The notes under the pieces were generated by a model. That model worked only from the letters and a program-made list of their open reading frames with translations, did no database searches and was not told the origin of the DNA. Positions 38,698-48,295 of a DNA stretch of 64,000 nt are shown one piece after another (positions within the stretch are counted from its first letter, which is position 1; each line of letters begins with the position of its first letter). The position numbers and the translations under genes are program-made. The stretch is from a virus: IMG/VR virus record IMGVR_UViG_3300028394_000074, positions 1 to 64,000 of that record; one strand, 5' to 3'.

Positions 38698-40588
38698 TAA
38701 AAAATATAACGAAATGGACAGCTACCAAGAATATATTGGAATGAGCAGATACGCCCGATTTGTAGATGACAAGGGTCGTCGTGAAAATTGGGGCGAAACA
38801 GTAACTCGTTTTGTAGAATATATTTTTACTAGAACACCAGCTATTACAGAAAACATTAAATTAAAAGAAGAGATTTACAAATCGATTTATAACCTAGAAT
38901 TAATGCCGTCCATGCGTGCCATGATGACGGCAGGAAAGAGTGCCGATCGTGACAATACTTGCGTATATAATTGCTCGTATCTCCCAGTGGATGATCCCAA
39001 GTCCTTTGACGAAGCTATGTTTATTTTGCTCTGTGGAACTGGGGTTGGATTTTCCGTTGAGCAAAAATACATTGCACAACTGCCCGAGGTGCCAGAGAAA
39101 CTATTTGAATCAGACCATACAATCGCAGTTCACGATTCCAAAGAAGGCTGGGCAAAGTCATTACGTCTACTCCTTGCAAACCTTTGGGCTGGAGAAATCC
39201 CAAAGTGGGATGTCAGCAATGTTAGACCTGCCGGAGCACGACTCAAAACATTTGGTGGAAGAGCTTCAGGGCCGCAACCATTAGTAGATTTATTTGAATT
39301 TACTGTAGCTACATTTAAACATGCTAAAGGTCGCCGTTTGCATTCATTGGAATGCCACGACCTAATGTGTAAAATTGGAGAAGTTGTAGTAGTGGGCGGT
39401 GTGCGTCGCTCAGCTATGATTTCACTTTCCGACCTAGATGATGAAAGGATTCGTCATGCAAAAGCTGGCCCTTGGTGGGACACTGCGCCTCACCGTGCAC
39501 TCGCCAATAATAGCGCAGTTTATAATGAAACGCCTACCGTTGGAAAGTTTATGGAGGAGTGGGTTTCTCTTTACAATTCACATTCCGGTGAACGAGGCAT
39601 TTTTAATCGGGAGGCTGCTAAAAAGACGGTTGAAAAATACGGGCATCGAGATCCAAATTTTGAGTTCGGTACAAATCCGTGCTCAGAGATCATTTTGCGA
39701 CCATACCAATTTTGCAATCTTAGTGAATGTGTAGTACGCCATGATGACACCAAAGAAACCTTACTGCGCAAAGTGCGGTTGGCCTCCGTCCTTGGTACAA
39801 TCCAAAGTACCTTCACAAAGTTCCCTTACTTGCGAAAAGTGTGGCAACGCAATACCGAAGAAGAGCGACTCCTTGGAGTCTCACTCACGGGGATCTATGA
39901 CAACCCTTTACTCACCACACAAGGAGAAGAGTTAAATGCCTTACTTACCGAACTTAGAGAGACAGCTAGAACAGCCAATGAGGAATTTGCAAGCTTGCTT
40001 GGAATACCTAAGAGTGCTGCAATTACTTGCGTTAAGCCCAGCGGAACCGTCAGCCAACTCGTTGATAGCGCTTCTGGAATCCACCCTAGACACGCTAAGT
40101 ACTACATCCGCAGAGTTAGAGGAGATAAGAAAGACCCTCTCTCCCAATTCTTAATTAACCAAGGAGTACCCAATGAAGCTTGCGTTTATAAACCAGATCA
40201 GACGGTGGTGTTTAGCTTTCCTCAAAAAGCACCCGCCGGCATCGTCCGAGCAGATGTCACTCCTTTATCACATTTGGAACTCTGGCTCACGTATCAGCGA
40301 CATTGGTGTGAGCATAAGCCTAGTGTCACCATCTCCGTTGAAGAAAAAGACTGGCCAGAAGTCGGTGCGTGGACGTGGAAAAACTTTGACGAAATCTCCG
40401 GTGTTTCCTATCTTCCCTATGACGGAGGAACGTATCGCCAAGCGCCATACGAAGAATGCACCGAAGAAGAGTACGAAACCCTCAAAGCCAGCATTCCTAA
40501 AATCAACTGGGAAGATCTCAAAGAAAATACAGACAACGTAGAGGGCGCTCAGATGCTTGCTTGCTCGGCTGGTGTTTGTGAGATTTAA
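38690..40588 (+). CDS. nrdJ: Ribonucleotide reductase, B12-dependent (class II) type
   Basis: 632 aa single chain. NPCSEIIL near 329-336 is the active-site segment; AMISLSDLDDERIRHAKAGP and FGGRASGPQPL fit the monomeric class II group; the C-terminal CSAGVC provides the reducing cysteine pair. It converts ribonucleotides into deoxyribonucleotides using adenosylcobalamin, supplying dNTPs for replication. No small-subunit gene is present, as expected for class II. The host must provide B12. Confidence 0.85.
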   Translation: MSNKKYNEMDSYQEYIGMSRYARFVDDKGRRENWGETVTRFVEYIFTRTPAITENIKLKEEIYKSIYNLELMPSMRAMMTAGKSADRDNTCVYNCSYLPVDDPKSFDEAMFILLCGTGVGFSVEQKYIAQLPEVPEKLFESDHTIAVHDSKEGWAKSLRLLLANLWAGEIPKWDVSNVRPAGARLKTFGGRASGPQPLVDLFEFTVATFKHAKGRRLHSLECHDLMCKIGEVVVVGGVRRSAMISLSDLDDERIRHAKAGPWWDTAPHRALANNSAVYNETPTVGKFMEEWVSLYNSHSGERGIFNREAAKKTVEKYGHRDPNFEFGTNPCSEIILRPYQFCNLSECVVRHDDTKETLLRKVRLASVLGTIQSTFTKFPYLRKVWQRNTEEERLLGVSLTGIYDNPLLTTQGEELNALLTELRETARTANEEFASLLGIPKSAAITCVKPSGTVSQLVDSASGIHPRHAKYYIRRVRGDKKDPLSQFLINQGVPNEACVYKPDQTVVFSFPQKAPAGIVRADVTPLSHLELWLTYQRHWCEHKPSVTISVEEKDWPEVGAWTWKNFDEISGVSYLPYDGGTYRQAPYEECTEEEYETLKASIPKINWEDLKENTDNVEGAQMLACSAGVCEI

Positions 40589-40591
40589 GTT

Positions 40592-40780
40592 AACCCGACA
40601 GGGAAAGTATCAAGAACGTGGTGATTTTTCGGGTTTCTATCCACGGTATCAACGAATTGGCAGGCGTAGCTTGTGCCTTTCCTAACTATTTCACATGGTG
40701 GTGAGTTTGGGCTCCTTCGGGAGCCCTTTTTTATGTTACAATTTTTATTCCGCCAATTCGTTGGTTTGCCATAGGAGCAT
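40592..40780 (+). ncRNA. Structured intergenic region with pseudoknot-like pairing and terminator
   Basis: AACCCGA (40592-40598) can pair with TCGGGTT (40629-40635), while CGTGG (40617-40621) can pair with CCACG (40641-40645), an interleaved, H-type pseudoknot arrangement. Further on, CAACGAATTGGC (about 40649) and GCCAATTCGTTG (about 40753) form a 12-bp long-range inverted repeat enclosing the terminator. No coding frame covers it. Confidence 0.4.
40709..40732 (+). terminator. Rho-independent terminator after nrdJ
   Basis: Stem GGGCTCC / GGAGCCC with a TTCG tetraloop followed by six T. Confidence 0.95.
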
Positions 40781-42703
40781 ATGATGATTTATTCAATTGA
40801 CTTTGAAACCCGCAGTTTTGCTGATCTGCCCGAGATAGGGCTAGACAAATACGCTAATTGCTTATCTACACAAGTGTTGTGTATTGCATTTGGCACCACA
40901 CCAGAGACCATCAAGGTCAAAGCACCACAAAACCCCAGCACAAATGAGTTGTGGCCACTGATGCAACATGTATCAAAAGGTGGCAAGATTGCAGCATGGA
41001 ACGCCATGTTCGAGTACGCTATTTGGAACTGTGTCTGCGTGCCTAAGTATGGCTGGCCACCGCTCAAATTGGAGCAATGCATTGACACCATGGCAATTGC
41101 TGCCAGTAATAACATACCCCAGAATTTGGATGATGCTGGTCAGTTTATGGATGCCAAATACCAAAAAGACCCCATGGGCAAAAAGTTGATTCAAAAGCTA
41201 TGTAAACCCAACAAAAAGGGTCAGTTTAATAACGACCCAGAACTTATGGCTCAGTTATTTGAATATTGTGCCCAAGACGTTCGTACAGAAATGGCTATAG
41301 GAAGCGTTTTAAGGGGTCTTACAGACACCGAACAGGAAGTTTGGTACCTGACCCAACGAATCAACCTCAGAGGCGTTCCTGTGGACTATAATGAGCTCCA
41401 TAACGCTGTCCTTGCTGTGGTAAGGGCGCAAGATGCCTTAGACAATGAATTGGTGGCTCTGACGGGCTGTAAACCTTCTGAGAGGGCTAAATTGTTGGGT
41501 TGGCTTAATGCCCAAGGTGCCGATATGGCAAACATGACCGCTGAGATGGTTAGTGCTAAGTTAGTGGACACTAACTTATCTAAAAAAGTTCGTAGGGCGT
41601 TAGAATTACGCCAAGAAGGAAGCCAAACTAGCGTGGCTAAGTACGCTAAGATGATGGAGATACAACGTGAAGGACGGATTAGGAATACATTGGTATATCA
41701 TGGCGCTAGTACTGGCCGCTGGGCGAGCCGTGGTGGGCTCAATTTACAGAACATTGCTCGTCCCACACTATCGGATGAAGAAATTGAATCAGCTATACCG
41801 AGTGTCTTCAATGAAGGAGTGGGCACGATGCAACAACTATCATCATTGGTTAGAAGCGGCATTAGAGCTCCGAGAGGAAAAACCTTCGTTGACGTGGATT
41901 TTAGCTCAATTGAAAACCGAGTTGGGGTTTGGCTCGCAGGACAAAACGACAAAGTCGAATTGTTCCGGAAAGGATTAGATGAGTATAAAGCATTTGCATC
42001 TAGTTCTTTGTACGATGTTCCTTATGAGGAAGTCACTAAGGAGCAAAGACAAATAGCCAAGTCGGCTGTGCTTGGCTGTATGTTTGGTCAGGGCTCAAAG
42101 GGATTGGTGGCGTATGCCGAGGGGATGGGAGTTAAGTTGACTGAAGAACAAAGTCAAAAGGCAGTTAATGCGTATCGAACAGATTACCAAAAAGTCAAAA
42201 ACTTTTGGTACCAATGTCAATCAGCCGCGATTGTTGCGATCAAGCAACCAAGCGACATGCAAGATGCTGGGTTGTTGCGTTTCATGTACGCCAAAGATGT
42301 GTTGTGGATGAAGTTGCCCAGTGGGCGATTCATTTGTTGGCGGGATCCCAAGGTCGAGGATCAATTGACACCATGGGGTGAAACTCGAGAGGGTGTCACT
42401 GTGCTCAATCAAAACACCTTCACTCGTAAGTGGGGACGCAACAATTTGATCGGTAGCAGTATCTTCCAATCGGCTGTCCAAGGTACTGCTCGGGACATGC
42501 TGGCAGAGGCTTGTTTGTTGCTGGAGAAGAACGGCTTTGAAGTTCTCAACTTGATCCATGACGAAGTCCTCATGTTGGTGGACGAGAATCAGGCAGAAAG
42601 CGCCTTAGATCGTGTAGTCAAATTAATGACTACACCGCCTAAGTGGGCTTCAGATTTTCCACTAGCTGCGGAAGGTTGGGTTGGAAAGCGTTATCGGAAG
42701 TGA
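40781..42703 (+). CDS. DNA polymerase, family A
   Basis: 640 aa. The 3'-5' exonuclease domain has IDFETRS (Exo I), NAMFEYAIW (Exo II) and YCAQDVRTEM (Exo III). The polymerase domain has motif A VDFSSIENRVG (about 371), motif B QIAKSAVLGCMFGQGS (about 424) and motif C LIHDEVLM (about 590). It is the replicative polymerase. AGGAG precedes ATG; a second ATG follows directly. It ends back to back with the opposite-strand gene at 42704 and no terminator lies between. Confidence 0.95.
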   Translation: MMIYSIDFETRSFADLPEIGLDKYANCLSTQVLCIAFGTTPETIKVKAPQNPSTNELWPLMQHVSKGGKIAAWNAMFEYAIWNCVCVPKYGWPPLKLEQCIDTMAIAASNNIPQNLDDAGQFMDAKYQKDPMGKKLIQKLCKPNKKGQFNNDPELMAQLFEYCAQDVRTEMAIGSVLRGLTDTEQEVWYLTQRINLRGVPVDYNELHNAVLAVVRAQDALDNELVALTGCKPSERAKLLGWLNAQGADMANMTAEMVSAKLVDTNLSKKVRRALELRQEGSQTSVAKYAKMMEIQREGRIRNTLVYHGASTGRWASRGGLNLQNIARPTLSDEEIESAIPSVFNEGVGTMQQLSSLVRSGIRAPRGKTFVDVDFSSIENRVGVWLAGQNDKVELFRKGLDEYKAFASSSLYDVPYEEVTKEQRQIAKSAVLGCMFGQGSKGLVAYAEGMGVKLTEEQSQKAVNAYRTDYQKVKNFWYQCQSAAIVAIKQPSDMQDAGLLRFMYAKDVLWMKLPSGRFICWRDPKVEDQLTPWGETREGVTVLNQNTFTRKWGRNNLIGSSIFQSAVQGTARDMLAEACLLLEKNGFEVLNLIHDEVLMLVDENQAESALDRVVKLMTTPPKWASDFPLAAEGWVGKRYRK

Positions 42704-45673
42704 TTATTGTTGGGGAGCTAAACCTTCTGCAATTATTCGTTCAATAACATGTCTTTGCGTTTCATCGGAATAATTGTTTAAGTTATAGCTAATTGGATCT
42801 GCTTCCATTACTTGACCAAGATTTTGTCTTGTCAAAGGGTCATTCATGACATTATCAATATATTGTGGGTGCCTAGTACGAATTGCTTGACTAGCAGTTT
42901 CATAAGCTCGTTGTCTAACTCCTTGAGCATAATTAAGTTCCTCTGGCTCCATGTTTTGAATTGCATCAGCTATTTGATTTAATTCATTAACTCTTCCAGC
43001 TTCGTTACGCAATTTTTGAATTACCTGCCTACGAACGTCTGTAGAATACATACCCAATCCATAAGCTTGCGGACGTTCTTCAATTTCTCTAATGATTCCA
43101 TCTAAGGCAGCATTGTTGCGATTAGAAAAAGCATCTCTGACATAAGTATCAGTAAAAGTGTCGACAATTTGTTGACTTACTGCTTCATAAGCTTCTCGAA
43201 CCGCTGTTGATTCTACAGAAGGTCTATTGGTGTGAATTGGGTCTTCAGTTAAATCAATTTGCTTATTACTGGCTAGAGCTTCAAAATCTTTATCATCAAA
43301 GAAACGGGGCAATAGGTTGTTATCACGAGCATTTATTAAAAGGTTTTCAATGGCAACAGAACTCCAATCTTGGTGTTTGCTTTCTAATAAATTATTAGCA
43401 CTATGAGCATTACGAAGATCAAAAATCTCACCTTTTAATCGATCCATATCCACACGATCAAAATCAGCATGTTGGTTTAACCATTCTTTAACATGTGAAA
43501 TGTATTCTGGTTTAATTTCACCATTGTCGTAACCTTTCATTTCGGTTATGTATTTTTCTGGAGCCGGTTTAAAATAGTCGTTAAAATCATTTCGCAAATT
43601 TGGAGTATTTTCTATCATGGCAAACAAATCACCAGATGAACGGTTTTCAAAGTTATCTAAAATAGGTTGCCATTCCATTGCATTTTCGTTTCCAATTTGA
43701 ATTTGTTGTTGTATCCAGTTTTTAACAAATTGTCTATGATCTTTTGGAGTACCCAATGGATTACCAGCACTACGAACCATAATATTAGCAGTAAATTGGG
43801 AAACACCATTAGGATCTTTTAAGGAAGCAATTTCCCTACTACCTTTTTCTAAACCTTCAAAATAAGAAGGATATCTAAAAATACTATTACTACCTTTTGG
43901 TGGTTTGCCAGTATGCGGTTCTAACACGGGACCATGGTTTGGGTATTCTTCAGTACCATGGCAACCAGAACCAATACATTGATGTAAGTCTTTAGTAATT
44001 TGTGATAAATCCCGAGTTAGCATCAATGGGTCTTTATCGTAATCTGCTTTAGTAAAGACCACCATTTTAGAACCATCTGAATATGTTAAGTCTGTTGGTA
44101 ATTCTTTGTTACGGGCAACACGATAAGATTCAGCCAAATCTTTATTTGACTGCAATGCTTTTTGTCTTGCCATTTCATCTTTAATTAACTGACGAGCCAC
44201 AACCGCTGGAGTTAAATTAGAAAGCTTGCTAACATCTAAATTACCAGCAATTAAATCGTTTAATACTCTTTTTTGAATGCTTGGTAATCCTGTTGTTTCG
44301 TTAACAGAACTATTTATAAAATCATTAATTACCGTATCGTGTGATACTTTATTTGCATAAGGGTATCCTTCTTTAGGAGAAAAAGCATATATGCCTTTCG
44401 GGTATAAAGAAGCATCTAAAGCATTTTCAATAGCTATTCCAGCGGGGCTTGTAGCAGTTTGTTTTCCAATATTTACATTTTCTGGAGCAGTTAAATCAAA
44501 ACTATTATGGCCATAATTAGTTAAACTTTTAATATAATCTTTGCGGCGAGATTCTGCTCGTGCAATATCGCTTTCTGGCTGGTAATCTGGAGCATTAATA
44601 AGTTTTGTAAGATCGTTAACAGGTATATTGGTTTCGTTAAATGCTTGCACCAACGGATCTGAAGATAATCCAGTACCCATTTGATTGGTAATGTACTTTT
44701 GATACGGACCCATTACCCAAGAGTTATATTGAGGTGCTACTCGTTCAAACTCACTTGGTGGTGTAATTAAAGGTTGACCTTGTGCTTCTCGTTTAGCATT
44801 TTGTTCTTTAGTAAATTCTTCTGCATATGCTTGCTTTTGTGGCGGTGTTAAATTACCATGTTCTGACATCAATTTATCAACATAGCGTTCCCAATCCCAA
44901 CGCACTTGACGTGGTAAATACGCAAACCATTTTGCAGCAGGATCACTAATTTGAGTATCTGCAAGGTGCATACCAAACTCACCTTGTTCCGATAATCTAT
45001 TAGTTGCGCCCAAGTTAGTAGGCCAGTTGCCACCCTTTGGTTTGACAGCATAGTTGGCAATAGGAATATCTGGCATACCCATAGGCATTCTAATACCACC
45101 AGTTTCCATGACTTGGTTATTGATGGTTTCGGCTAAAGGTTTAATTGCTTGACCGAATGTTTCGGTAGCACCAGCGGCGCGAGATCCCAAAGTGGAGTAG
45201 TCACGAGTAATGCCAGCTTGGGCATTTGTGTAATCTGATGGGAAGTTGCGGATGTCTTCGATGGCTGTTTTACCAGCAACACGAAGATCGTCTGGTGAAA
45301 AACGCATGCGAGTATTCCACAACTCTGGTAGTGGGCCAGTAGCCTCGCCTACTTTGTTGTAGGCATTGTAGATATCTTGACCAGCTTGTGTGGGAGGATT
45401 GTAATGCAGTGCTTGAGCGACTTGTTGAGCGTCAGCATAGGCTTGATTACCAGCTTGGCGGTTACCTAATTGACCACTAAGGGCTTGTTTACCAACACCA
45501 TAAAGGTTGCCAGCTAAACCACCTAATAAATCAGAGCCCGCAGCTAAGCCAGCTTGAGCCACGCCAGCTCCCGGCATATTTTGATATGCCGCTTGGATGG
45601 CTTTTATGAAATTGGGTGTGTCAATAGCACCGATGTTTAATTCGGCGCGTAACTTTGCTAAATCATCAACCAT
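42704..45673 (-). CDS. Very large internal-virion-type protein
   Basis: 989 aa. An Ala/Gly-rich N-terminal part (QAGLAAGSDLLGGLAGNLYG) is followed by a long charged helical body. One section (LSQITKDLHQCIGSGCHGTE, later SLKDPNGVSQFTANI) vaguely recalls PcfJ-like proteins. It lies last in a minus-strand unit of five large, low-complexity genes, like the ejection-protein block of podoviruses. A role in DNA ejection is inferred from size and order; no enzymatic motif is certain. Confidence 0.6.
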   Translation of the reverse strand: MVDDLAKLRAELNIGAIDTPNFIKAIQAAYQNMPGAGVAQAGLAAGSDLLGGLAGNLYGVGKQALSGQLGNRQAGNQAYADAQQVAQALHYNPPTQAGQDIYNAYNKVGEATGPLPELWNTRMRFSPDDLRVAGKTAIEDIRNFPSDYTNAQAGITRDYSTLGSRAAGATETFGQAIKPLAETINNQVMETGGIRMPMGMPDIPIANYAVKPKGGNWPTNLGATNRLSEQGEFGMHLADTQISDPAAKWFAYLPRQVRWDWERYVDKLMSEHGNLTPPQKQAYAEEFTKEQNAKREAQGQPLITPPSEFERVAPQYNSWVMGPYQKYITNQMGTGLSSDPLVQAFNETNIPVNDLTKLINAPDYQPESDIARAESRRKDYIKSLTNYGHNSFDLTAPENVNIGKQTATSPAGIAIENALDASLYPKGIYAFSPKEGYPYANKVSHDTVINDFINSSVNETTGLPSIQKRVLNDLIAGNLDVSKLSNLTPAVVARQLIKDEMARQKALQSNKDLAESYRVARNKELPTDLTYSDGSKMVVFTKADYDKDPLMLTRDLSQITKDLHQCIGSGCHGTEEYPNHGPVLEPHTGKPPKGSNSIFRYPSYFEGLEKGSREIASLKDPNGVSQFTANIMVRSAGNPLGTPKDHRQFVKNWIQQQIQIGNENAMEWQPILDNFENRSSGDLFAMIENTPNLRNDFNDYFKPAPEKYITEMKGYDNGEIKPEYISHVKEWLNQHADFDRVDMDRLKGEIFDLRNAHSANNLLESKHQDWSSVAIENLLINARDNNLLPRFFDDKDFEALASNKQIDLTEDPIHTNRPSVESTAVREAYEAVSQQIVDTFTDTYVRDAFSNRNNAALDGIIREIEERPQAYGLGMYSTDVRRQVIQKLRNEAGRVNELNQIADAIQNMEPEELNYAQGVRQRAYETASQAIRTRHPQYIDNVMNDPLTRQNLGQVMEADPISYNLNNYSDETQRHVIERIIAEGLAPQQ

Positions 45674-45676
45674 GGA

Positions 45677-46564
45677 TTATCTCAAGTAAACTAAACCGCC
45701 GGTTGCTTTCTTTTGCAACTTATCTTGCTCTTCTAAATGGCGTTGAGCATAGCCTGTTAAACCAGAACCCACAGCACCAGCAATGTTTGACCATGGGCTG
45801 GCTGGAGTTGGTGCAATCGTAGCAACATTACTGACAACGCCAGCAACGTCTAGTAACTCACGAGCGGGATTGCCTTCTTTAAAGTGATTCCATAGACGCA
45901 CTAAGTTTTCGCCACCTTCCCACAAACCACCTACAGCGCCAGCGCCTCTTGCAATAGGGGAATTTGCTGCACCTTTAACTACTTGCATAGCTCTTTGGGT
46001 TGCAGTCAATGGTGGAGGTGCTGGTGGTGCTCCAGCGGGCATTGCGCCACCCATAGGAGGCATAGCACCACCTTGAGGTGGAGGAGCTGTAGGAGCACCA
46101 TAGGTGCCCTCTGGGGTTAGTATCCTACTGTTACCTTTTAATTCAAATCCACGCTCTGGGTTTGCAGCAACATTGGCATAAACTGGATTGGCAGTGGCTT
46201 GGTCAACATTATGCAAAGCATTCTTAACAGCTCCTGGGCCAAACCCATGTTCAGTAACCATTTGAGGTGCGTGAAACTCACCCACAGTCGTGGGTATAGG
46301 TGGTTTAGGAGGAGCTTCTATTGCCGCCGCTGCTGGAGCCCCCACTTTTTCAAAAAGATTTTTTGCGACTTTAAGTGCGTTTGACTTCATAACGCCCTCA
46401 ATTGTTTTGGCACCAGCAATTGCGGGAATACCCAAGGCTTCAGCAGCAATACCGCCAGTAACAGGATCTACTTGTTCAGTTTTGGCTTTATTGACATGAA
46501 AACGCTGGTACTCGTGAAGATCACTTTCTGGTACTGGTTCGTATTCTACTTTTTGATCGCTCAT
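45677..46564 (-). CDS. Internal-virion-type protein, unknown
   Basis: 295 aa. N-terminal acidic segment, Pro/Ala/Gly-rich middle (GGAMPPMGGAMPAGAPPAPP), and a Gly/Ala/Val-rich C-terminal half with possible membrane-active stretches. Overlaps its upstream neighbour by 4 bases. No family recognised. Confidence 0.55.
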   Translation of the reverse strand: MSDQKVEYEPVPESDLHEYQRFHVNKAKTEQVDPVTGGIAAEALGIPAIAGAKTIEGVMKSNALKVAKNLFEKVGAPAAAAIEAPPKPPIPTTVGEFHAPQMVTEHGFGPGAVKNALHNVDQATANPVYANVAANPERGFELKGNSRILTPEGTYGAPTAPPPQGGAMPPMGGAMPAGAPPAPPPLTATQRAMQVVKGAANSPIARGAGAVGGLWEGGENLVRLWNHFKEGNPARELLDVAGVVSNVATIAPTPASPWSNIAGAVGSGLTGYAQRHLEEQDKLQKKATGGLVYLR

Positions 46565-48294
46565 TGTTTCACTCTCATAGGTTGACCATTTTGATAGATA
46601 ATTGGGTTGCCATTTTTATCGGTATCTTTAGTACCATCTTTTGGCTTATTCATTACTTTGCCAATTTTATTAGACAGCTCTAAATCGTATTTAGTAATAA
46701 TGCCTTGTACTTTAGGAGTATTCATAAAGGCATATGGGTCAGGATTTTTTATAGTTGTTTTGTATTTGTCCCACTCTTTTGCTAATTCTTTATTTCTATC
46801 GTGAACAATTTGCACAGTCAATGCTTGGGCAATATTTTGCTCTGGAGGGTACTTAGAACTTAAACCTTTAGCAGCTTGAGAAATGGTTGTTAACTGAGCA
46901 CCCATTTTGGAGCCTGTACCACCAAATTGTTCTTTCTCATACGCAATACCAAGCTGTTTAGCCAAGTTGTCTAAACGAGAGCGTTTTGTCATAGCATCTT
47001 CACCAGAGAAAAACTCTTTCATGCCAGTTAAAATACCACTTTCTCGTTGACCAGTTTCACCTTGAGTATCTTCAGTGCGACCAGTGAGTTTCATTAAGAA
47101 ACCAACAGGATCTTTCTTGTAGCCATAACCAAAGTATTCTGGATGATCGGTAGCCATATCAATAATTTCTTGAGCTTGTTGGTTAGTAGTCGGACCGAAA
47201 GATTGATTTGTTATATCTGCAATAAACTTACCAGCAGCAATACGCTCTTCTTCCATTGATTTTAATTCTGCTGAGTTTTTTGATTGCTCTTGTTGCAAAC
47301 CACTTTGTTGCCCACGACCAGCAAACTCTGGGTTAAAAGAATAGTCTATTGCTGGTGCTGGCGACACAGTTACTTTGCCTTGAATTGGAGGCGCTGCTTG
47401 AGCATTGCCGCTACCAGTTAATGCACTAATAATGTTTTCTGCCATACTGCCTTGTGGGGCGGCTTGCGCAATTGGGGCTTGATTCATCGGCATTGGGGTT
47501 GGCATTGGAGCCATTGGAGCGTTTTCTGGTTGAGCACCATCAGCCATATAGCGAATTGAGCCACCCATGGCTTTTTTCTGAACGGGTTGGATTTTAGGAT
47601 CTTGCAAAACACCTCTAAATTGCGGAGGAACAATCTGTCTGTCTTGCCAATTTTGAAGATCCGCTTTAGTAATTTTGGCTGAAAAGTTACGATACTGACC
47701 AGTAGTGTCATATCCGCTAACAGTAGCATCAACAACATCCATACCTTTGTATTCTGCTCCAGCTCGAGCATAAATATCTGAAAGAGATTTAAATGCGGAT
47801 TTAAATCCTGCAACATCGTTTGTATCGGCGTAGTTTTTTAAATTTTGGTAATCATAAATAGACAAAGGCACACCATTAAATGTGTAGCCACTGTCTTGTC
47901 CTCTTGCGGCTTTTACATCACCGCCTTGAGGTTGTGTGCCAGCTTGTGGCATTGCTCCTGTCTGACCAAAACCAGATTTAATAGAGCCAAGTTGTTGTCT
48001 CATTAAGTCAGCTTGCGCTGTGAGCATGCCAATGTTTTGTAATTCTTGAGCTTCTTTAGCCCGCTTTTCACCAAGCATAGTAACACCAGCTTCTGGATGA
48101 TACGCTGTACGAGCAACCATTTCATCTAGATTGCCTTGAAGTGCTTTCCAAGGGCTACTTAATTCAGCAGCACGACGCTGTAAGTTTTGTAAAATTTCAG
48201 ACGAATTAGGAGACGCAGCAATAGTCTCAGCATTGTATTCTGCTGTTGATTTTGGTCTTGGTTGTAATGCGTCTAGTGGTTGTGTATCTGCCAT
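46561..48294 (-). CDS. Internal-virion-type protein, unknown
   Basis: 577 aa. A helical N-terminal third, then a Pro/Met/Gln-rich linker (GAQPENAPMAPMPTPMPM), then a charged helical C-terminal half. ATGA overlap with the downstream gene. Placement within the block suggests an ejected or inner-core protein. No catalytic motif seen. Confidence 0.55.
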   Translation of the reverse strand: MADTQPLDALQPRPKSTAEYNAETIAASPNSSEILQNLQRRAAELSSPWKALQGNLDEMVARTAYHPEAGVTMLGEKRAKEAQELQNIGMLTAQADLMRQQLGSIKSGFGQTGAMPQAGTQPQGGDVKAARGQDSGYTFNGVPLSIYDYQNLKNYADTNDVAGFKSAFKSLSDIYARAGAEYKGMDVVDATVSGYDTTGQYRNFSAKITKADLQNWQDRQIVPPQFRGVLQDPKIQPVQKKAMGGSIRYMADGAQPENAPMAPMPTPMPMNQAPIAQAAPQGSMAENIISALTGSGNAQAAPPIQGKVTVSPAPAIDYSFNPEFAGRGQQSGLQQEQSKNSAELKSMEEERIAAGKFIADITNQSFGPTTNQQAQEIIDMATDHPEYFGYGYKKDPVGFLMKLTGRTEDTQGETGQRESGILTGMKEFFSGEDAMTKRSRLDNLAKQLGIAYEKEQFGGTGSKMGAQLTTISQAAKGLSSKYPPEQNIAQALTVQIVHDRNKELAKEWDKYKTTIKNPDPYAFMNTPKVQGIITKYDLELSNKIGKVMNKPKDGTKDTDKNGNPIIYQNGQPMRVKQ

Positions 48295-48295
48295 A

